Below are positions 34,305-42,588 of a stretch of 64,000 bases of DNA, one piece after another. The position numbers and the translations under genes were made by a program. Under the pieces are notes generated by a model. It worked only from the letters and a program-made list of their open reading frames with translations, had not been told where the DNA came from and did not search any database. Source of the stretch: Streptomyces sp. NBC_01716 (GTDB lineage Bacteria > Actinomycetota > Actinomycetes > Streptomycetales > Streptomycetaceae); assembly GCF_036248275.1 (NCBI RefSeq), contig NZ_CP109181.1:1302001-1366000 (forward strand). Reading direction: 5' to 3'. Within the stretch, counting starts at the first letter, position 1. Every line of letters begins with the position of its first letter.

Positions 34305-36502
34305 GACAGCGACCTCTACGCCTGTGGACGGCCCTGCTGGGCTCGTTGATGCTGGTGCTGGGGCTGACCTCGACACAGGCATACGGACGCGACGACGACC
34401 GGCAGGCGGCGGCCCAGGTACTCAACTGGACCGCGGGCAACTCCACCACGGAGTACCTGACGTTCCCGACGACGGCCGTCGCGGGTCCCGCGACGATCGT
34501 GTTCGAGAACAGCAAGGCCACCGGCAACACCACGTCGATGCCGCACACGGTCACCTTCGACACGTCGAACCCCGACTACAACAACGACGTGACGCTCAAC
34601 CTGATGGCCAGTCCGGACGACGCGCAGGGCGGTAAGCAGACGGCCGAGGTCAATCTGACCCCGGGCACCTACCGCTTCTTCTGCACGATCCCCGGTCACG
34701 GCATGATGACCGGCATCCTCACCGTCACCGACGGTGGCGGCGGTGACGACACCACGGCGCCCGAGGCGGCCGCCAAGATAGACGGCGACCAGAACGCCGA
34801 CGGCGCCTACATCGGCCAGGCCACGGTGACGCTCTCCGCCACCGACGCCGGATCGGGTGTCGACAAGATCGAGTACGCGGTCGGGCCCGACGGCGAATGG
34901 CAGCCGTACACCACCGCGGTGGTGGTCAACACGGTTGGCGACCACGCCATCAGATACCGGGCCACGGACAAGTCCGGGAACGTCGCCGCCGAGAAGACGG
35001 CGGAGTTCAAGGTCGTGGCGCCGGACTCGGACGACACGACCGCGCCGGAGACCTCGGCGACGGTGTCGGGTGAACAGGACCCGGACGGCGCGTACTTGAG
35101 CATGGCGACGGTCACCGTGACCGCCTCCGACGCCGGTTCGGGCGTCAACAAGATCGAGTACGCGATCGGTGCCGACGGGGCCTGGCAGGCCTACGAGGCG
35201 CCGGTGATGGTCCACGAGGTCGGTACGCACAAGGTGCGTTACCGCGCCACCGACAAGGCGGGCAACGCCGCCGCCGAGAAGGCCGTCGACTTCAAGGTCG
35301 TGGAGCCTCCGGCGAAGGACACAACGGCGCCGGTGTCGACGGTGGCCGTGAGCGGTGACAAGAACTCTGACGGCGCGTACATAACCAGCGCCACGGCCAC
35401 GCTCAAGGCGACGGACGACCTCTCGGGTGTCGAGAAGATCGAGTACTCGCTCGACGGCGGTCCGTACCTCGCCTACACCAAGCCCGTGATCGTCGACGCG
35501 GTGGGCTACCACAAGCTCGCGCACCGGGCGACGGACAAGGCGGGCAACACCTCGGTGGCCAAGGAGGTGACGTTCACCATCGCCAAGGGCGGTGGCGTTC
35601 CGGCCCCCAACTGCCCTGAGTACGACGTACGGCTGACGGTCATCGTCGGTGCGGTGGACACGGGTGTGCCGAACCGGCTCACCACGAGTCGCTGCACGAT
35701 CAACGAGCTGATCGAGGACGAGAAGGACTGGTCCTCGCAGGCGCTGTTCCTCAAGCACGTCGCCACGGTGCTCGACAAGCTCAAGTCGGACGGCGTGATC
35801 GACAAGCGCGAGCACACGAAGATCACGAAGGCCGCCAAGCAGTCGAAGATCGGCAAGCCGGGCCAGACGACCGGCTACCGCACGCTCTTCGACGGCACCG
35901 AGAACACCTTCGCCGACTGGGCCCAGGTCGGCGGCGGCAAGTTCGCGCTCTCCGACGACGGTGCGATGACGAGCAGCACCACCGTCGAGGGCATGGGCAT
36001 GCTGTGGTTCCCGGAGCGCAAGTACGACGACTTCTCGCTGAAGCTCCAGTTCCGTGACGACGCGCCGGGCACGGGCAACGCCAACGGCGGTGTCTTCGTG
36101 CGCTTCCCGAACGTCAACGGTCACCCGCTGGAGACCCGGCCCGAGTGGGTCGCCATCAACTACGGGCACGAGGTCCAGATCCTGGACCGCCCGGACGGCG
36201 ACATGTACAAGACGGGATCGATCTACGGCTTCGACCGTGTCGGCCTGGCCGGCGCGGGCGTCACGCCGAAGGGCAGCTGGAACGACTACGAGGTCAAGGT
36301 CGTCGACCAGCACTACACGATCCTGCGCAACGGTGTCGTGATCAACGAGTTCGACAACACCGGCGGCCAGGAGTTCACTCCGCCGCGCGCCGGTGACCTC
36401 GGTACCGACGGCCGGCGCTACTCCTCCGGCTATGTCGGTCTCCAGGTGCACGGCACGACGGACGTCATCTCGTACCGCGACATCCGGATCAAGGAGCTGT
36501 GA
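34301..36502 (+). CDS. Secreted cupredoxin / OmpL47-repeat / DUF1080 protein
   Basis: The 733-residue protein starts at GTG 34301, overlapping the previous stop (GTGA), with a signal peptide (LWTALLGSLMLVLGLTSTQAYG). Domains follow in order. A cupredoxin-like domain (about 30-150) has copper-ligand candidates in MPHTVTF and FFCTIPGHGMM. Three OmpL47-type Ig-like repeats of about 97 residues follow (each with DTTAP, SGVxKIEY, RATDKxGN). A DUF1080 3-keto-disaccharide hydrolase-like lectin fold (about 525-733; TLFDGTENTFADW, GGVFVRF) ends the protein. It may bind and cleave 3-keto-glycosides made by the partner dehydrogenase, with the cupredoxin passing electrons. That division of labour is inference. 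Confidence 0.9.
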   Translation: MRQRPLRLWTALLGSLMLVLGLTSTQAYGRDDDRQAAAQVLNWTAGNSTTEYLTFPTTAVAGPATIVFENSKATGNTTSMPHTVTFDTSNPDYNNDVTLNLMASPDDAQGGKQTAEVNLTPGTYRFFCTIPGHGMMTGILTVTDGGGGDDTTAPEAAAKIDGDQNADGAYIGQATVTLSATDAGSGVDKIEYAVGPDGEWQPYTTAVVVNTVGDHAIRYRATDKSGNVAAEKTAEFKVVAPDSDDTTAPETSATVSGEQDPDGAYLSMATVTVTASDAGSGVNKIEYAIGADGAWQAYEAPVMVHEVGTHKVRYRATDKAGNAAAEKAVDFKVVEPPAKDTTAPVSTVAVSGDKNSDGAYITSATATLKATDDLSGVEKIEYSLDGGPYLAYTKPVIVDAVGYHKLAHRATDKAGNTSVAKEVTFTIAKGGGVPAPNCPEYDVRLTVIVGAVDTGVPNRLTTSRCTINELIEDEKDWSSQALFLKHVATVLDKLKSDGVIDKREHTKITKAAKQSKIGKPGQTTGYRTLFDGTENTFADWAQVGGGKFALSDDGAMTSSTTVEGMGMLWFPERKYDDFSLKLQFRDDAPGTGNANGGVFVRFPNVNGHPLETRPEWVAINYGHEVQILDRPDGDMYKTGSIYGFDRVGLAGAGVTPKGSWNDYEVKVVDQHYTILRNGVVINEFDNTGGQEFTPPRAGDLGTDGRRYSSGYVGLQVHGTTDVISYRDIRIKEL

Positions 36503-36550
36503 CCGGACGCGTCATGGGAAGGACACCTCCGTAGGAGGCTGACCCGCCAG

Positions 36551-36582
36551 AAGTGCCCCTTCCCGCACGGGAGGGGGCACTT
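36551..36582 (+). terminator. Terminator after the secreted operon
   Basis: AAGTGCCCC-T-TCCC and GGGA-G-GGGGCACTT pair around a four-base loop, 48 bases after the stop. The convergent primase-like gene ends 18 bases beyond. Confidence 0.85.
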
Positions 36583-36599
36583 CGCCGTTCCCGGGGCGG

Positions 36600-37631
36600 C
36601 TACGGCACGTCCGGCTGGTCCTCGCGGGCGCGGCTCGGCTGGACGCGTTTCGGTTCGCCCGGCATCTTCGGGTAGTCCGGCGGGTACGGCAGGTCGCCGT
36701 GGCCATGGTCGCGTTCGTCGCGGGCGGCCAGTTCCAGCAGGCCCTCAAGGCTGTGCGCCTCGGAGTCCATGTCCGCGTGCAGGTCGCCCAGTTCGGCGAA
36801 GCGGGCCGGCATCGTCGCCACGTCGAAGTCGCGCGGCGAGACGTCGTCCAGTTCCTCCCAGCGCAGCGGCGCGGAGACCGTGGCGTACGGATTGGGGCGT
36901 ACGGAGTAGGCCGACGCGATGGTGCGGTCGCGCGCCGTCTGGTTGTAGTCCACGAAGATCTTCTCGCCGCGCTCCTCCTTCCACCACGCCGTGGTGATCC
37001 GGCCCGGCATGCGCCGTTCCAGCTCCCTGCCGACGGCGATGGCGCAGCGCCGCACCTGGGTGAACGTCCAGCGTGGTTCGATCGCCACGAACACGTGCAG
37101 CCCGCGTCCGCCGGAGGTCTTGGGTCTGCCGTTGAGTCCCTGCTCGCCGAGGAGGGCGTGCAGTTCGTGGGCGGCCCTGACGGCGTCCTGGAAGTCGGTG
37201 CCCGGCTGCGGGTCCAGGTCGATGCGCAGTTCGTCCGGGTGCTCGGTGTTCCCCCGCCGTACGGGCCAGGGGTGGAAGGTCAGCGTGCCGAGATTGGCGG
37301 CCCAGAGCACCGCGGCGGGTTCGGTGGGGCAGATCTCGTCGGCGGTGCGTCCGCTGGGGAAGGCGATACGGGCGGTGGGGATCCAGTCGGGCAGGTTCTT
37401 GGGCGCCCGCTTCTGGTAGAAGGACTCGCCGGTGATGCCCTCGATGTACCGCTGGAGGGTGGTCGGCCGGTTCCGCAGGGCGCGGGTGATCCCCTCCCCC
37501 ACCGCGATGTAGTACTGGGCCACGTCCAGCTTGGTGAAGCCCCGGTCGGGAAAGTAGATCTTGTCCGGGCTGGACAGCCGTACGGCCCGACCGCCGACCT
37601 CCAGCTCCACCGCCGCGCCCTTGCTCGCCAT
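36600..37631 (-). CDS. LigD-type polymerase/primase domain protein (NHEJ-associated)
   Basis: The 343-residue protein matches the stand-alone polymerase domain of LigD, an archaeo-eukaryotic primase relative used in bacterial non-homologous end joining. Motifs include SSPDKIYFPDRGFTK, LRIDLDPQPGTDF (metal-binding DxD), TSGGRGLHVFV (catalytic SGGRGLH) and DYNQTARDRTIASAYSVR. The C-terminal 60 residues are charged and variable. The ATG at 37631 opens the family domain directly. It is divergent from the ATP-dependent ligase gene, 75 bases apart, so the two probably share a promoter region. No ku gene is in the window. Confidence 0.93.
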   Translation of the reverse strand: MASKGAAVELEVGGRAVRLSSPDKIYFPDRGFTKLDVAQYYIAVGEGITRALRNRPTTLQRYIEGITGESFYQKRAPKNLPDWIPTARIAFPSGRTADEICPTEPAAVLWAANLGTLTFHPWPVRRGNTEHPDELRIDLDPQPGTDFQDAVRAAHELHALLGEQGLNGRPKTSGGRGLHVFVAIEPRWTFTQVRRCAIAVGRELERRMPGRITTAWWKEERGEKIFVDYNQTARDRTIASAYSVRPNPYATVSAPLRWEELDDVSPRDFDVATMPARFAELGDLHADMDSEAHSLEGLLELAARDERDHGHGDLPYPPDYPKMPGEPKRVQPSRAREDQPDVP

Positions 37632-37706
37632 ACGCGCCACCGTAGGCCCGGCTCCCCCGCCGCGCATATTGGGCGGACCCGCCTTGTTCCGCGCACAATC
37701 GGGGGC

Positions 37707-38771
37707 ATGGATCTGCCGGTGATGCCTCCGATGAAACCCATGCTGGCCAAGTCCGTGGCCAGGATCCCGCCCGGCATGCAGTACGAGGCCAAGTGGGACG
37801 GCTTCCGTGCGCTGATCCACCGGGACGGCGACGAGGTGGTGATCGGCAGCCGCAACGGCAAGCCGCTGACCCGCTACTTCCCCGAGCTGGTCACCGCCTT
37901 CCTGCGCGAGCTGCCCGAGCGCTGCGTGATCGACGGCGAGATCGTCGTCGCCTACGAGGGCAGGCTGGACTTCGACCGGCTCAGCGAGCGCATCCACCCG
38001 GCGGACTCCCGGGTGCGCACGCTCGCCGAACGGACCCCGGCGAGCTTCGTCGCCTTCGATCTGCTGGCGCTGGACAGCCGTTCGCTGCTGGACACCGCGC
38101 AGTCCGAGCGCCGCACCGCTCTGGTCGGCGCACTCGGCGGTGTCTCGGCCCCGGTCCATGTCGCGCCGGCCACCACGGACCTGGAGCTGGCCCAGGAGTG
38201 GTTCCGCCGCTACGAGGGCGCCGGGCTCGACGGGGTGGTCGCCAAACCGCTGGATCTGCCGTACCGGTCGGACGTACGCGTCATGTACAAGATCAAGCAC
38301 GAGCGCACGGCGGACGTGGTCGTGGCCGGATACCGCCTCCACAAGAGCGGTCCGGTCGTCGGGTCCCTGTTGCTCGGGCTGTACGACACGGGCGGGACGC
38401 TCCAGCACGTGGGGGTGTGCGCCGCGTTCTCGATGAAGCGCAGGGCCGAGTTGGTGGACGAGCTGGCGCCGCTGCTGATGGAGTCGGCCGAGGGCCATCC
38501 GTGGGCGGCCTGGGCGCGGGAGTCGGCCCACGAGAGCGCCAGGCTGCCGGGCGCGCCGAGCCGCTGGACGGGCAAGAAGGACCTGTCGTGGGTCGCGGTA
38601 CGGCCGGAGCTGGTCTGCGAGGTGGCGTACGACCACATGGAGGGCGACCGCTTCCGGCACACGGCGCAGTTCCGGCGCTGGCGTCCGGACCGTACTCCCG
38701 GGTCGTGCACGTACGCGCAGTTGGAGGAGCCGGTCCGGTACGACCTGGCGGAGGTGCTCGCGTCCGGCTGA
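37707..38771 (+). CDS. ATP-dependent DNA ligase
   Basis: The 354-residue protein has the nucleotidyl-transferase core: the adenylated lysine lies in motif I QYEAKWDGFRAL (about residue 29), with VIDGEIVV (motif III), FVAFDLLAL, GLDGVVAKPLDLPY (motif IV) and MYKIKHERTADVVVAG (motif V), then an OB-fold. It lacks primase and nuclease domains, so it is a LigC-like or split LigD partner. The ATG at 37707 follows GGGGG. The divergent primase-like gene supports a role in end joining or repair, perhaps in spores or non-growing cells as known for other actinomycetes. Confidence 0.94.
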   Translation: MDLPVMPPMKPMLAKSVARIPPGMQYEAKWDGFRALIHRDGDEVVIGSRNGKPLTRYFPELVTAFLRELPERCVIDGEIVVAYEGRLDFDRLSERIHPADSRVRTLAERTPASFVAFDLLALDSRSLLDTAQSERRTALVGALGGVSAPVHVAPATTDLELAQEWFRRYEGAGLDGVVAKPLDLPYRSDVRVMYKIKHERTADVVVAGYRLHKSGPVVGSLLLGLYDTGGTLQHVGVCAAFSMKRRAELVDELAPLLMESAEGHPWAAWARESAHESARLPGAPSRWTGKKDLSWVAVRPELVCEVAYDHMEGDRFRHTAQFRRWRPDRTPGSCTYAQLEEPVRYDLAEVLASG

Positions 38772-38810
38772 GGCCGGCCGCGGGCGGCCGCGGCCCGCCC
38801 GCGGCCGGCC
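38772..38810. terminator. Terminator between ligase and convergent monooxygenase
   Basis: GGCCGGCCGCGGGC and GCCCGCGGCCGGCC give a perfect 14-pair GC stem around an 11-base loop, starting at the ligase stop codon and ending 11 bases from the monooxygenase stop. Confidence 0.8.
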
Positions 38811-38821
38811 GGCGCGCCGTC

Positions 38822-40045
38822 TCAGATCGCCGCCGCGTAGTCGGTCAGCGCCAGCCCCGAGTGCGCCGCGCGCCCTTCGGCCGCGCCCGCCGTCGCCATC
38901 GCTTCCGTCGCCGCCCGCGGGTCGCGCAGCATCGCGTTGCGGGCGTCGAGTTCCTCCCGTGTCGTCGGTGTCACCACCGTGCCGCCGCCGGTGGCGAGCG
39001 CCTGGTTGCGCTCCGCGAAGGGCCGCATCGTGCGCTCGTACGCCGCGAAGGCGTCCCCGTGGTCCGCGTGCGTGGCGAGTTCACCGGCCAGGACGTACGC
39101 GCCGACCAGGGAGACGCTCGATCCCTGCCCGGAGAGGAACGAGGTCGCGTGCGCGGCGTCGCCCGCCAGCGCGACACGGCCGCGGGACCACGTGGGCATG
39201 TGGATCTGGCTCACGATGTCGAAGAAGAGGTCGTCCGCCTCCCGCATCGCCTCCACCAGGCGCGGCAGGTGCCACACCTCCTCCGGGAAGCGCGCCGTGA
39301 CCAGCTCGCGCTGGGCCTTCGGGTCGCGGAACGCCGCGAAGGGCGGGGTCTCTTGGATGAAGGTGAGGAAGCCGTGCATGCGCTCGGACGGTTCGTGGGC
39401 GTAGAGGACCGCGCTGCGTCCCGGCTCGTTCCAGACGACACCTTCGTGCGCGAGCCCGGACTCGTTCGGCATGGTGAAGCCCGCGAAGACGTGCCCGAGG
39501 TAGCGGTGGAAGGGCTCCTCGGGGCCGAAGACCAGCCGTCGCGTGTGGGAGTGCAGTCCGTCCGCGCCGACCACCAGGTCGAAGGTGCGGCGCGTGCCGC
39601 TGTCGAAGACGACGTGTACGGCGTCCCCGTCGTCGTCCAGCGTCGCGATCGAGTCGTCGAAGAGGAACTCGACCCGGTCCCGCAACGGCGTGTAGAGCGC
39701 GTCGGCCAGATCGCCGCGCCGGACTTCGAGGTCGAGACCGGCCTCGCCCCCGGTCATCTGCTCGGGCTCCAGCGAGCCGACGCGCTCACCCGCCGCGTCC
39801 ACGAAGGTGATCCGCTGGGTGTCGACGTGCGCCTCCCGCAGGCGCGGGAGCAGGCCCATCCGGCCGACGACCTCGCGGGCCGTGCCCCGTATGTCGACCG
39901 CGTATCCGCCGCCGCGTACGGCGGAGGCCTTCTCGACGACGGTCACCTCGAAGCCGTAGCGGTCGAGCCAGTGCGCGAGAGCGGGGCCCGCGATGCTCGC
40001 TCCGGAGATCAGTACACGGCGGGCGGGGCGGGACGCGTGGTTCAT
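38822..40045 (-). CDS. FAD-dependent aromatic-hydroxylase-type monooxygenase
   Basis: The 407-residue protein starts with the FAD-binding GxGxxG-type segment VLISGASIAGPALAHWLDRYG and the acidic end VTVVEKA. It has the second FAD motif DLVVGADGLHSHTR (about 155-170) and the GDAAHATSFLSGQGSSVSLVGAYVLAGEL motif near residue 300, as in PHBH-type hydroxylases. Relatives inactivate tetracyclines or rifampicin or hydroxylate phenols. The ATG at 40045 follows AAAGGTGAG. It is divergent from a MarR repressor gene, with two near-identical palindromes between them, so it is probably induced by a toxic aromatic compound or antibiotic. Confidence 0.92.
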   Translation of the reverse strand: MNHASRPARRVLISGASIAGPALAHWLDRYGFEVTVVEKASAVRGGGYAVDIRGTAREVVGRMGLLPRLREAHVDTQRITFVDAAGERVGSLEPEQMTGGEAGLDLEVRRGDLADALYTPLRDRVEFLFDDSIATLDDDGDAVHVVFDSGTRRTFDLVVGADGLHSHTRRLVFGPEEPFHRYLGHVFAGFTMPNESGLAHEGVVWNEPGRSAVLYAHEPSERMHGFLTFIQETPPFAAFRDPKAQRELVTARFPEEVWHLPRLVEAMREADDLFFDIVSQIHMPTWSRGRVALAGDAAHATSFLSGQGSSVSLVGAYVLAGELATHADHGDAFAAYERTMRPFAERNQALATGGGTVVTPTTREELDARNAMLRDPRAATEAMATAGAAEGRAAHSGLALTDYAAAI

Positions 40046-40115
40046 GCTTCTCACCTTTCGGCCGGGGGTGCCCCGGCATGAGGGCGGTACGCGCCGCATG
40101 AGCTGCAAAGATGCG

Positions 40116-40199
40116 TACCTTAGGTATCCTTATGGTGGCCATACGGCACCCTTTGTCGGCACCGGCCGGTCCCACGATATAGATACCTAACTCAGGTAT
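40116..40199. promoter_or_regulatory. Paired MarR operator sites in the divergent region
   Basis: TACCT-T-AGGTA (40116-40126) and ATACCT-AACTC-AGGTAT (40183-40199) share the same half-sites, TACCT and AGGTA. One lies near each gene, consistent with a MarR dimer repressing both directions. The region is unusually AT-rich for this genome. Confidence 0.65.
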
Positions 40200-40214
40200 G
40201 CAAATGGAGGTGCC

Positions 40215-40715
40215 ATGACCCCCGAGTCACCCGGCTCGCCCGTACCGGCGAATCCGCCCGCCGACCTGCTCGCCGTGCTGCCCCGGATCACGCAGCTCAG
40301 CGGCGCCTTCAACAGGGGCCGGCTCGTCGAACGCGCCACCGAGGCGGCCGGTCTCACCCTCGACCGCCCCGCCATGGGTGTGCTGCTGACGGTCCGCACG
40401 GCCGACGGACCGCTGCGGATCGGCGAGATCGCCGACCGTATGCAGGTCGTGGGCCCGCATGTGACCCGTCAGGTCCAGGCCCTGGAGAAACGCGGTCTCG
40501 TGCGACGTGTCGGCGACCCGCACGACCGCCGCGCGAGCCTCATCGAACCGACCGAGGCGGGTACGGACGCGGCCAACCGGTACGTGACCTCTCTGCTGGG
40601 CTGGTTCGCCGAAGCACTCACCGACTGGCCGGCGCAGGACCGCGCCGACCTCGCCCGTCTCCTCACCCGTCTCGCCGACGACGTGACCGCCCGGCTGGCG
40701 CAGTTCGAGGAGTAG
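40215..40715 (+). CDS. MarR-family transcriptional repressor
   Basis: The 166-residue protein has a MarR winged helix: LRIGEIADRMQVVGPHVTRQVQALEKRGLVRRVGDPHDRRASLIEPTEAG, covering the recognition helix and the DxRxxxI wing. GGAGGTGCC precedes the ATG. The divergent monooxygenase and the palindromes between them argue for local repression relieved by an aromatic ligand. No cysteine typical of redox-sensing OhrR types is present. Confidence 0.93.
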   Translation: MTPESPGSPVPANPPADLLAVLPRITQLSGAFNRGRLVERATEAAGLTLDRPAMGVLLTVRTADGPLRIGEIADRMQVVGPHVTRQVQALEKRGLVRRVGDPHDRRASLIEPTEAGTDAANRYVTSLLGWFAEALTDWPAQDRADLARLLTRLADDVTARLAQFEE

Positions 40716-40738
40716 GGCGACCCCGTACGCCCGTACGG

Positions 40739-41167
40739 TCAGTCCACGAAGGTGCCCTCGACGTAGACCCAGGCGCCCTCGTACCGCTCGAAGCGGCTCC
40801 GCTCGTGCAGCGCCCCCTCCTCGCCCCGGCGGGTGTAGCGGGCGCGGAAGGTGACGGTGCCCGTGGTGTGGAAAGCGCTGCCTTCGGTGGTGGCCAGGAT
40901 CTCCAGACCCGCCCAGCGCATCGCCGGGTCGAGGCCGACCCGCGATGGGCGGGTGGCGGGGTGCCAACTGCTCAGCAGATACGGCTCGTTACCCACGGCG
41001 AAAGCGCTGTAGCGGGAGCGCATCAGACGCTCGGCGGTGGGGGCGGCGGCACCGGAGTGGAAGCGGCCGCAGCACTCTCCGTAGGAGGCGGGCAGCCCGC
41101 AGAGACACGGGGAGTCGTCTCGGGAGGCGGTGCGAGTGGTGCGCGTGGAGCGTCGGGACATCCGCAT
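40739..41167 (-). CDS. YchJ-family protein
   Basis: The 142-residue protein carries an N-terminal SEC-C-like zinc motif (CLCGLPASYGECCGRFH, about 21-37) and the YchJ NTF2-like domain (AERLMRSRYSAFAVGNEPYLLSSWHP, TVTFRARYTR). The function of YchJ is not known. The start may be ATG 41167 or ATG 41161; the first lies so close to any promoter that a leaderless transcript is possible. It ends 23 bases from the MarR gene on the opposite strand. Confidence 0.88.
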   Translation of the reverse strand: MRMSRRSTRTTRTASRDDSPCLCGLPASYGECCGRFHSGAAAPTAERLMRSRYSAFAVGNEPYLLSSWHPATRPSRVGLDPAMRWAGLEILATTEGSAFHTTGTVTFRARYTRRGEEGALHERSRFERYEGAWVYVEGTFVD

Positions 41168-41328
41168 ATTGTGCCTGGCCGCCGACGGACCGAGGGCCGG
41201 AGAGGGTCGAGAAGGGGTTCACAGGGCCGCTGGACGGCCGCCGGGCTCTCGTCGCTCTCCGTGGGGCCTTGCCCCTTCCAGGCGCCACCAGGCGGCGCGC
41301 AAGCGCTTTCTACGCGGCGGGCGGGGAC

Positions 41329-41361
41329 GCGGCGCCGGGGGCGAAAACGCCTCGGCGCCGC
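41329..41361 (-). terminator. Terminator after the SAV2177-type methyltransferase
   Basis: GCGGCGCCG and CGGCGCCGC pair, and the stem continues inward to a GCG-AAAA-CGC loop, ten bases beyond the methyltransferase stop. The other bases from 41168 to 41371 contain no gene. Confidence 0.75.
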
Positions 41362-41371
41362 CGCGCCGCTG

Positions 41372-42172
41372 TCAGGGCTTGCGGGCCACGCCCACGTACC
41401 CGGCGATGAGCCCGTCGTCCGGGACGCGGACGACCTCGCCCAGCTCCGGCCGCCACTCGGTCACCAGGGAGACACCGGGCTCGACCATCTCAAGACCCTC
41501 GAAGAACTGGCCGACCTCGTCACGGGAGCGCAGCGCGAGCGGCACGCCCTTGGCCTTGTAGAGCTCCTGTGCCTTCTTCGAGTTCTCCGGGTCGAAGTCG
41601 CCCGTGGTGTGGGAGATCACGAGATAGCTGCCGGAGGCCAGCGGTTCGAGCAGCTTGTGAACCAGCTCGTGCGCGCCGTCCTCGTCCGGGACGAAATGGA
41701 GCAGCGCGATGAGTGACAGGGCGACCGGCTTCTTGAAGTCCAGGATCCGCCCGGCCTGTTCGACGATCTCGTCAGGTTCACGCGCGTCGGCCTGGATGTA
41801 CTCGGTCAGGCCCTCGGGGCTGCTGCGCAGCAGCGCCTCGGCGTGACGCAGAACGATGGGGTCGTTGTCGGTGTAGACGACGCGGGAGTCGGCGGCGACC
41901 TCCTGCGCGATCTGGTGCAGGTTGGGCTCGGTCGGGATGCCCGTACCGATGTCCAGGTACTGGCGTACGCCCGCTTCGGCACCGAGCCAGCGGGTGGCCC
42001 GGTGCATGAACGCGCGGTTGCACTTGGCCATCTCCCGGCCGAGCGGGTTCAGTTCGAGGAGCTGGCGGGCCATCTCCTCGTCGACGGGATAGTTGTCCTT
42101 GCCGCCGAGGAACCAGTCGTACATCCGGGCAGGGTGCGGCCTGCTGGTGTCAATGGCGTCAAGCCCGGTCAT
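41372..42172 (-). CDS. SAV2177/DUF574-family SAM-dependent methyltransferase
   Basis: The 266-residue protein belongs to a family very abundant in Streptomyces. It has the typical opening HPARMYDWFLGGKDNYPVD and the SAM site QYLDIGTGIPTEPN (about 69-82), then VVYTDNDPIVLRHAEALL and ISHTTGD. No substrate has been assigned to the family with certainty. GGAG lies five bases before the ATG at 42172; the upstream extension is not conserved. Such genes often accompany XRE/DUF397 pairs, as here. Confidence 0.92.
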   Translation of the reverse strand: MTGLDAIDTSRPHPARMYDWFLGGKDNYPVDEEMARQLLELNPLGREMAKCNRAFMHRATRWLGAEAGVRQYLDIGTGIPTEPNLHQIAQEVAADSRVVYTDNDPIVLRHAEALLRSSPEGLTEYIQADAREPDEIVEQAGRILDFKKPVALSLIALLHFVPDEDGAHELVHKLLEPLASGSYLVISHTTGDFDPENSKKAQELYKAKGVPLALRSRDEVGQFFEGLEMVEPGVSLVTEWRPELGEVVRVPDDGLIAGYVGVARKP

Positions 42173-42246
42173 GTGCACTCCATGGAGTCTCGGCGTCGGC
42201 GGCGGATGCCGGCCCAACTTGCGGCAAGGAACAGATGAGTTCAGAT

Positions 42247-42294
42247 CCGATCAGGCCTGATCGGCTCGTACCAGGCGGGATCCGGCCGATCAGG
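42247..42294. repeat. Perfect 18-base palindrome plus third half-site
   Basis: CCGATCAGGCCTGATCGG (42247-42264) is fully palindromic, and CCGATCAGG recurs at 42286-42294. It lies 75 bases upstream of the methyltransferase start and may be an operator or a hairpin in its leader. Confidence 0.5.
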
Positions 42295-42351
42295 ACGTAC
42301 GGTTCCCGTCACATCACGTCGAATCACGGCACGTCGGCCACGTCGGTCATG

Positions 42352-42588
42352 TCAGGTCAGCAGGAAGTCGGCCTGGCCGGACTTGGCGCCTTCGATGAAC
42401 GCGGCGATCTCGCCGTTGGTGTAGATCAGCGCGGGGCCGTCAGGGTCGTTGGACTGGCGCATGGCGACTCTGCCGTCGGCCAGCTTCATGGCCTCGACGC
42501 AGTTGCCGCCGTTGCCGCCGCTCCATGGCTTGCGCCAGCCTTCGGCGCCGAGCTCGGTGGCGGGCATGCCGTTGTATATCGGATCCAT
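42352..42588 (-). CDS. DUF397-domain protein
   Basis: This 78-residue protein has the DUF397 pattern: W-KPWSGGNGGNCVEAMKLADGRVAMRQSNDPDGPALIYT and a C-terminal AFIEGAKSGQADFLL. Members act as small partners, sometimes toxin- or anti-sigma-like, of the XRE regulators encoded just upstream. Its ATG directly follows the XRE stop codon (TGAATG), so translation is coupled. Confidence 0.93.
   Translation of the reverse strand: MDPIYNGMPATELGAEGWRKPWSGGNGGNCVEAMKLADGRVAMRQSNDPDGPALIYTNGEIAAFIEGAKSGQADFLLT

Noticed and set aside
37793..40081. 762-codon plus-strand frame over the ligase and monooxygenase genes
   Set aside because: It spans two well-supported genes in other frames and contains only shadow-like sequence.
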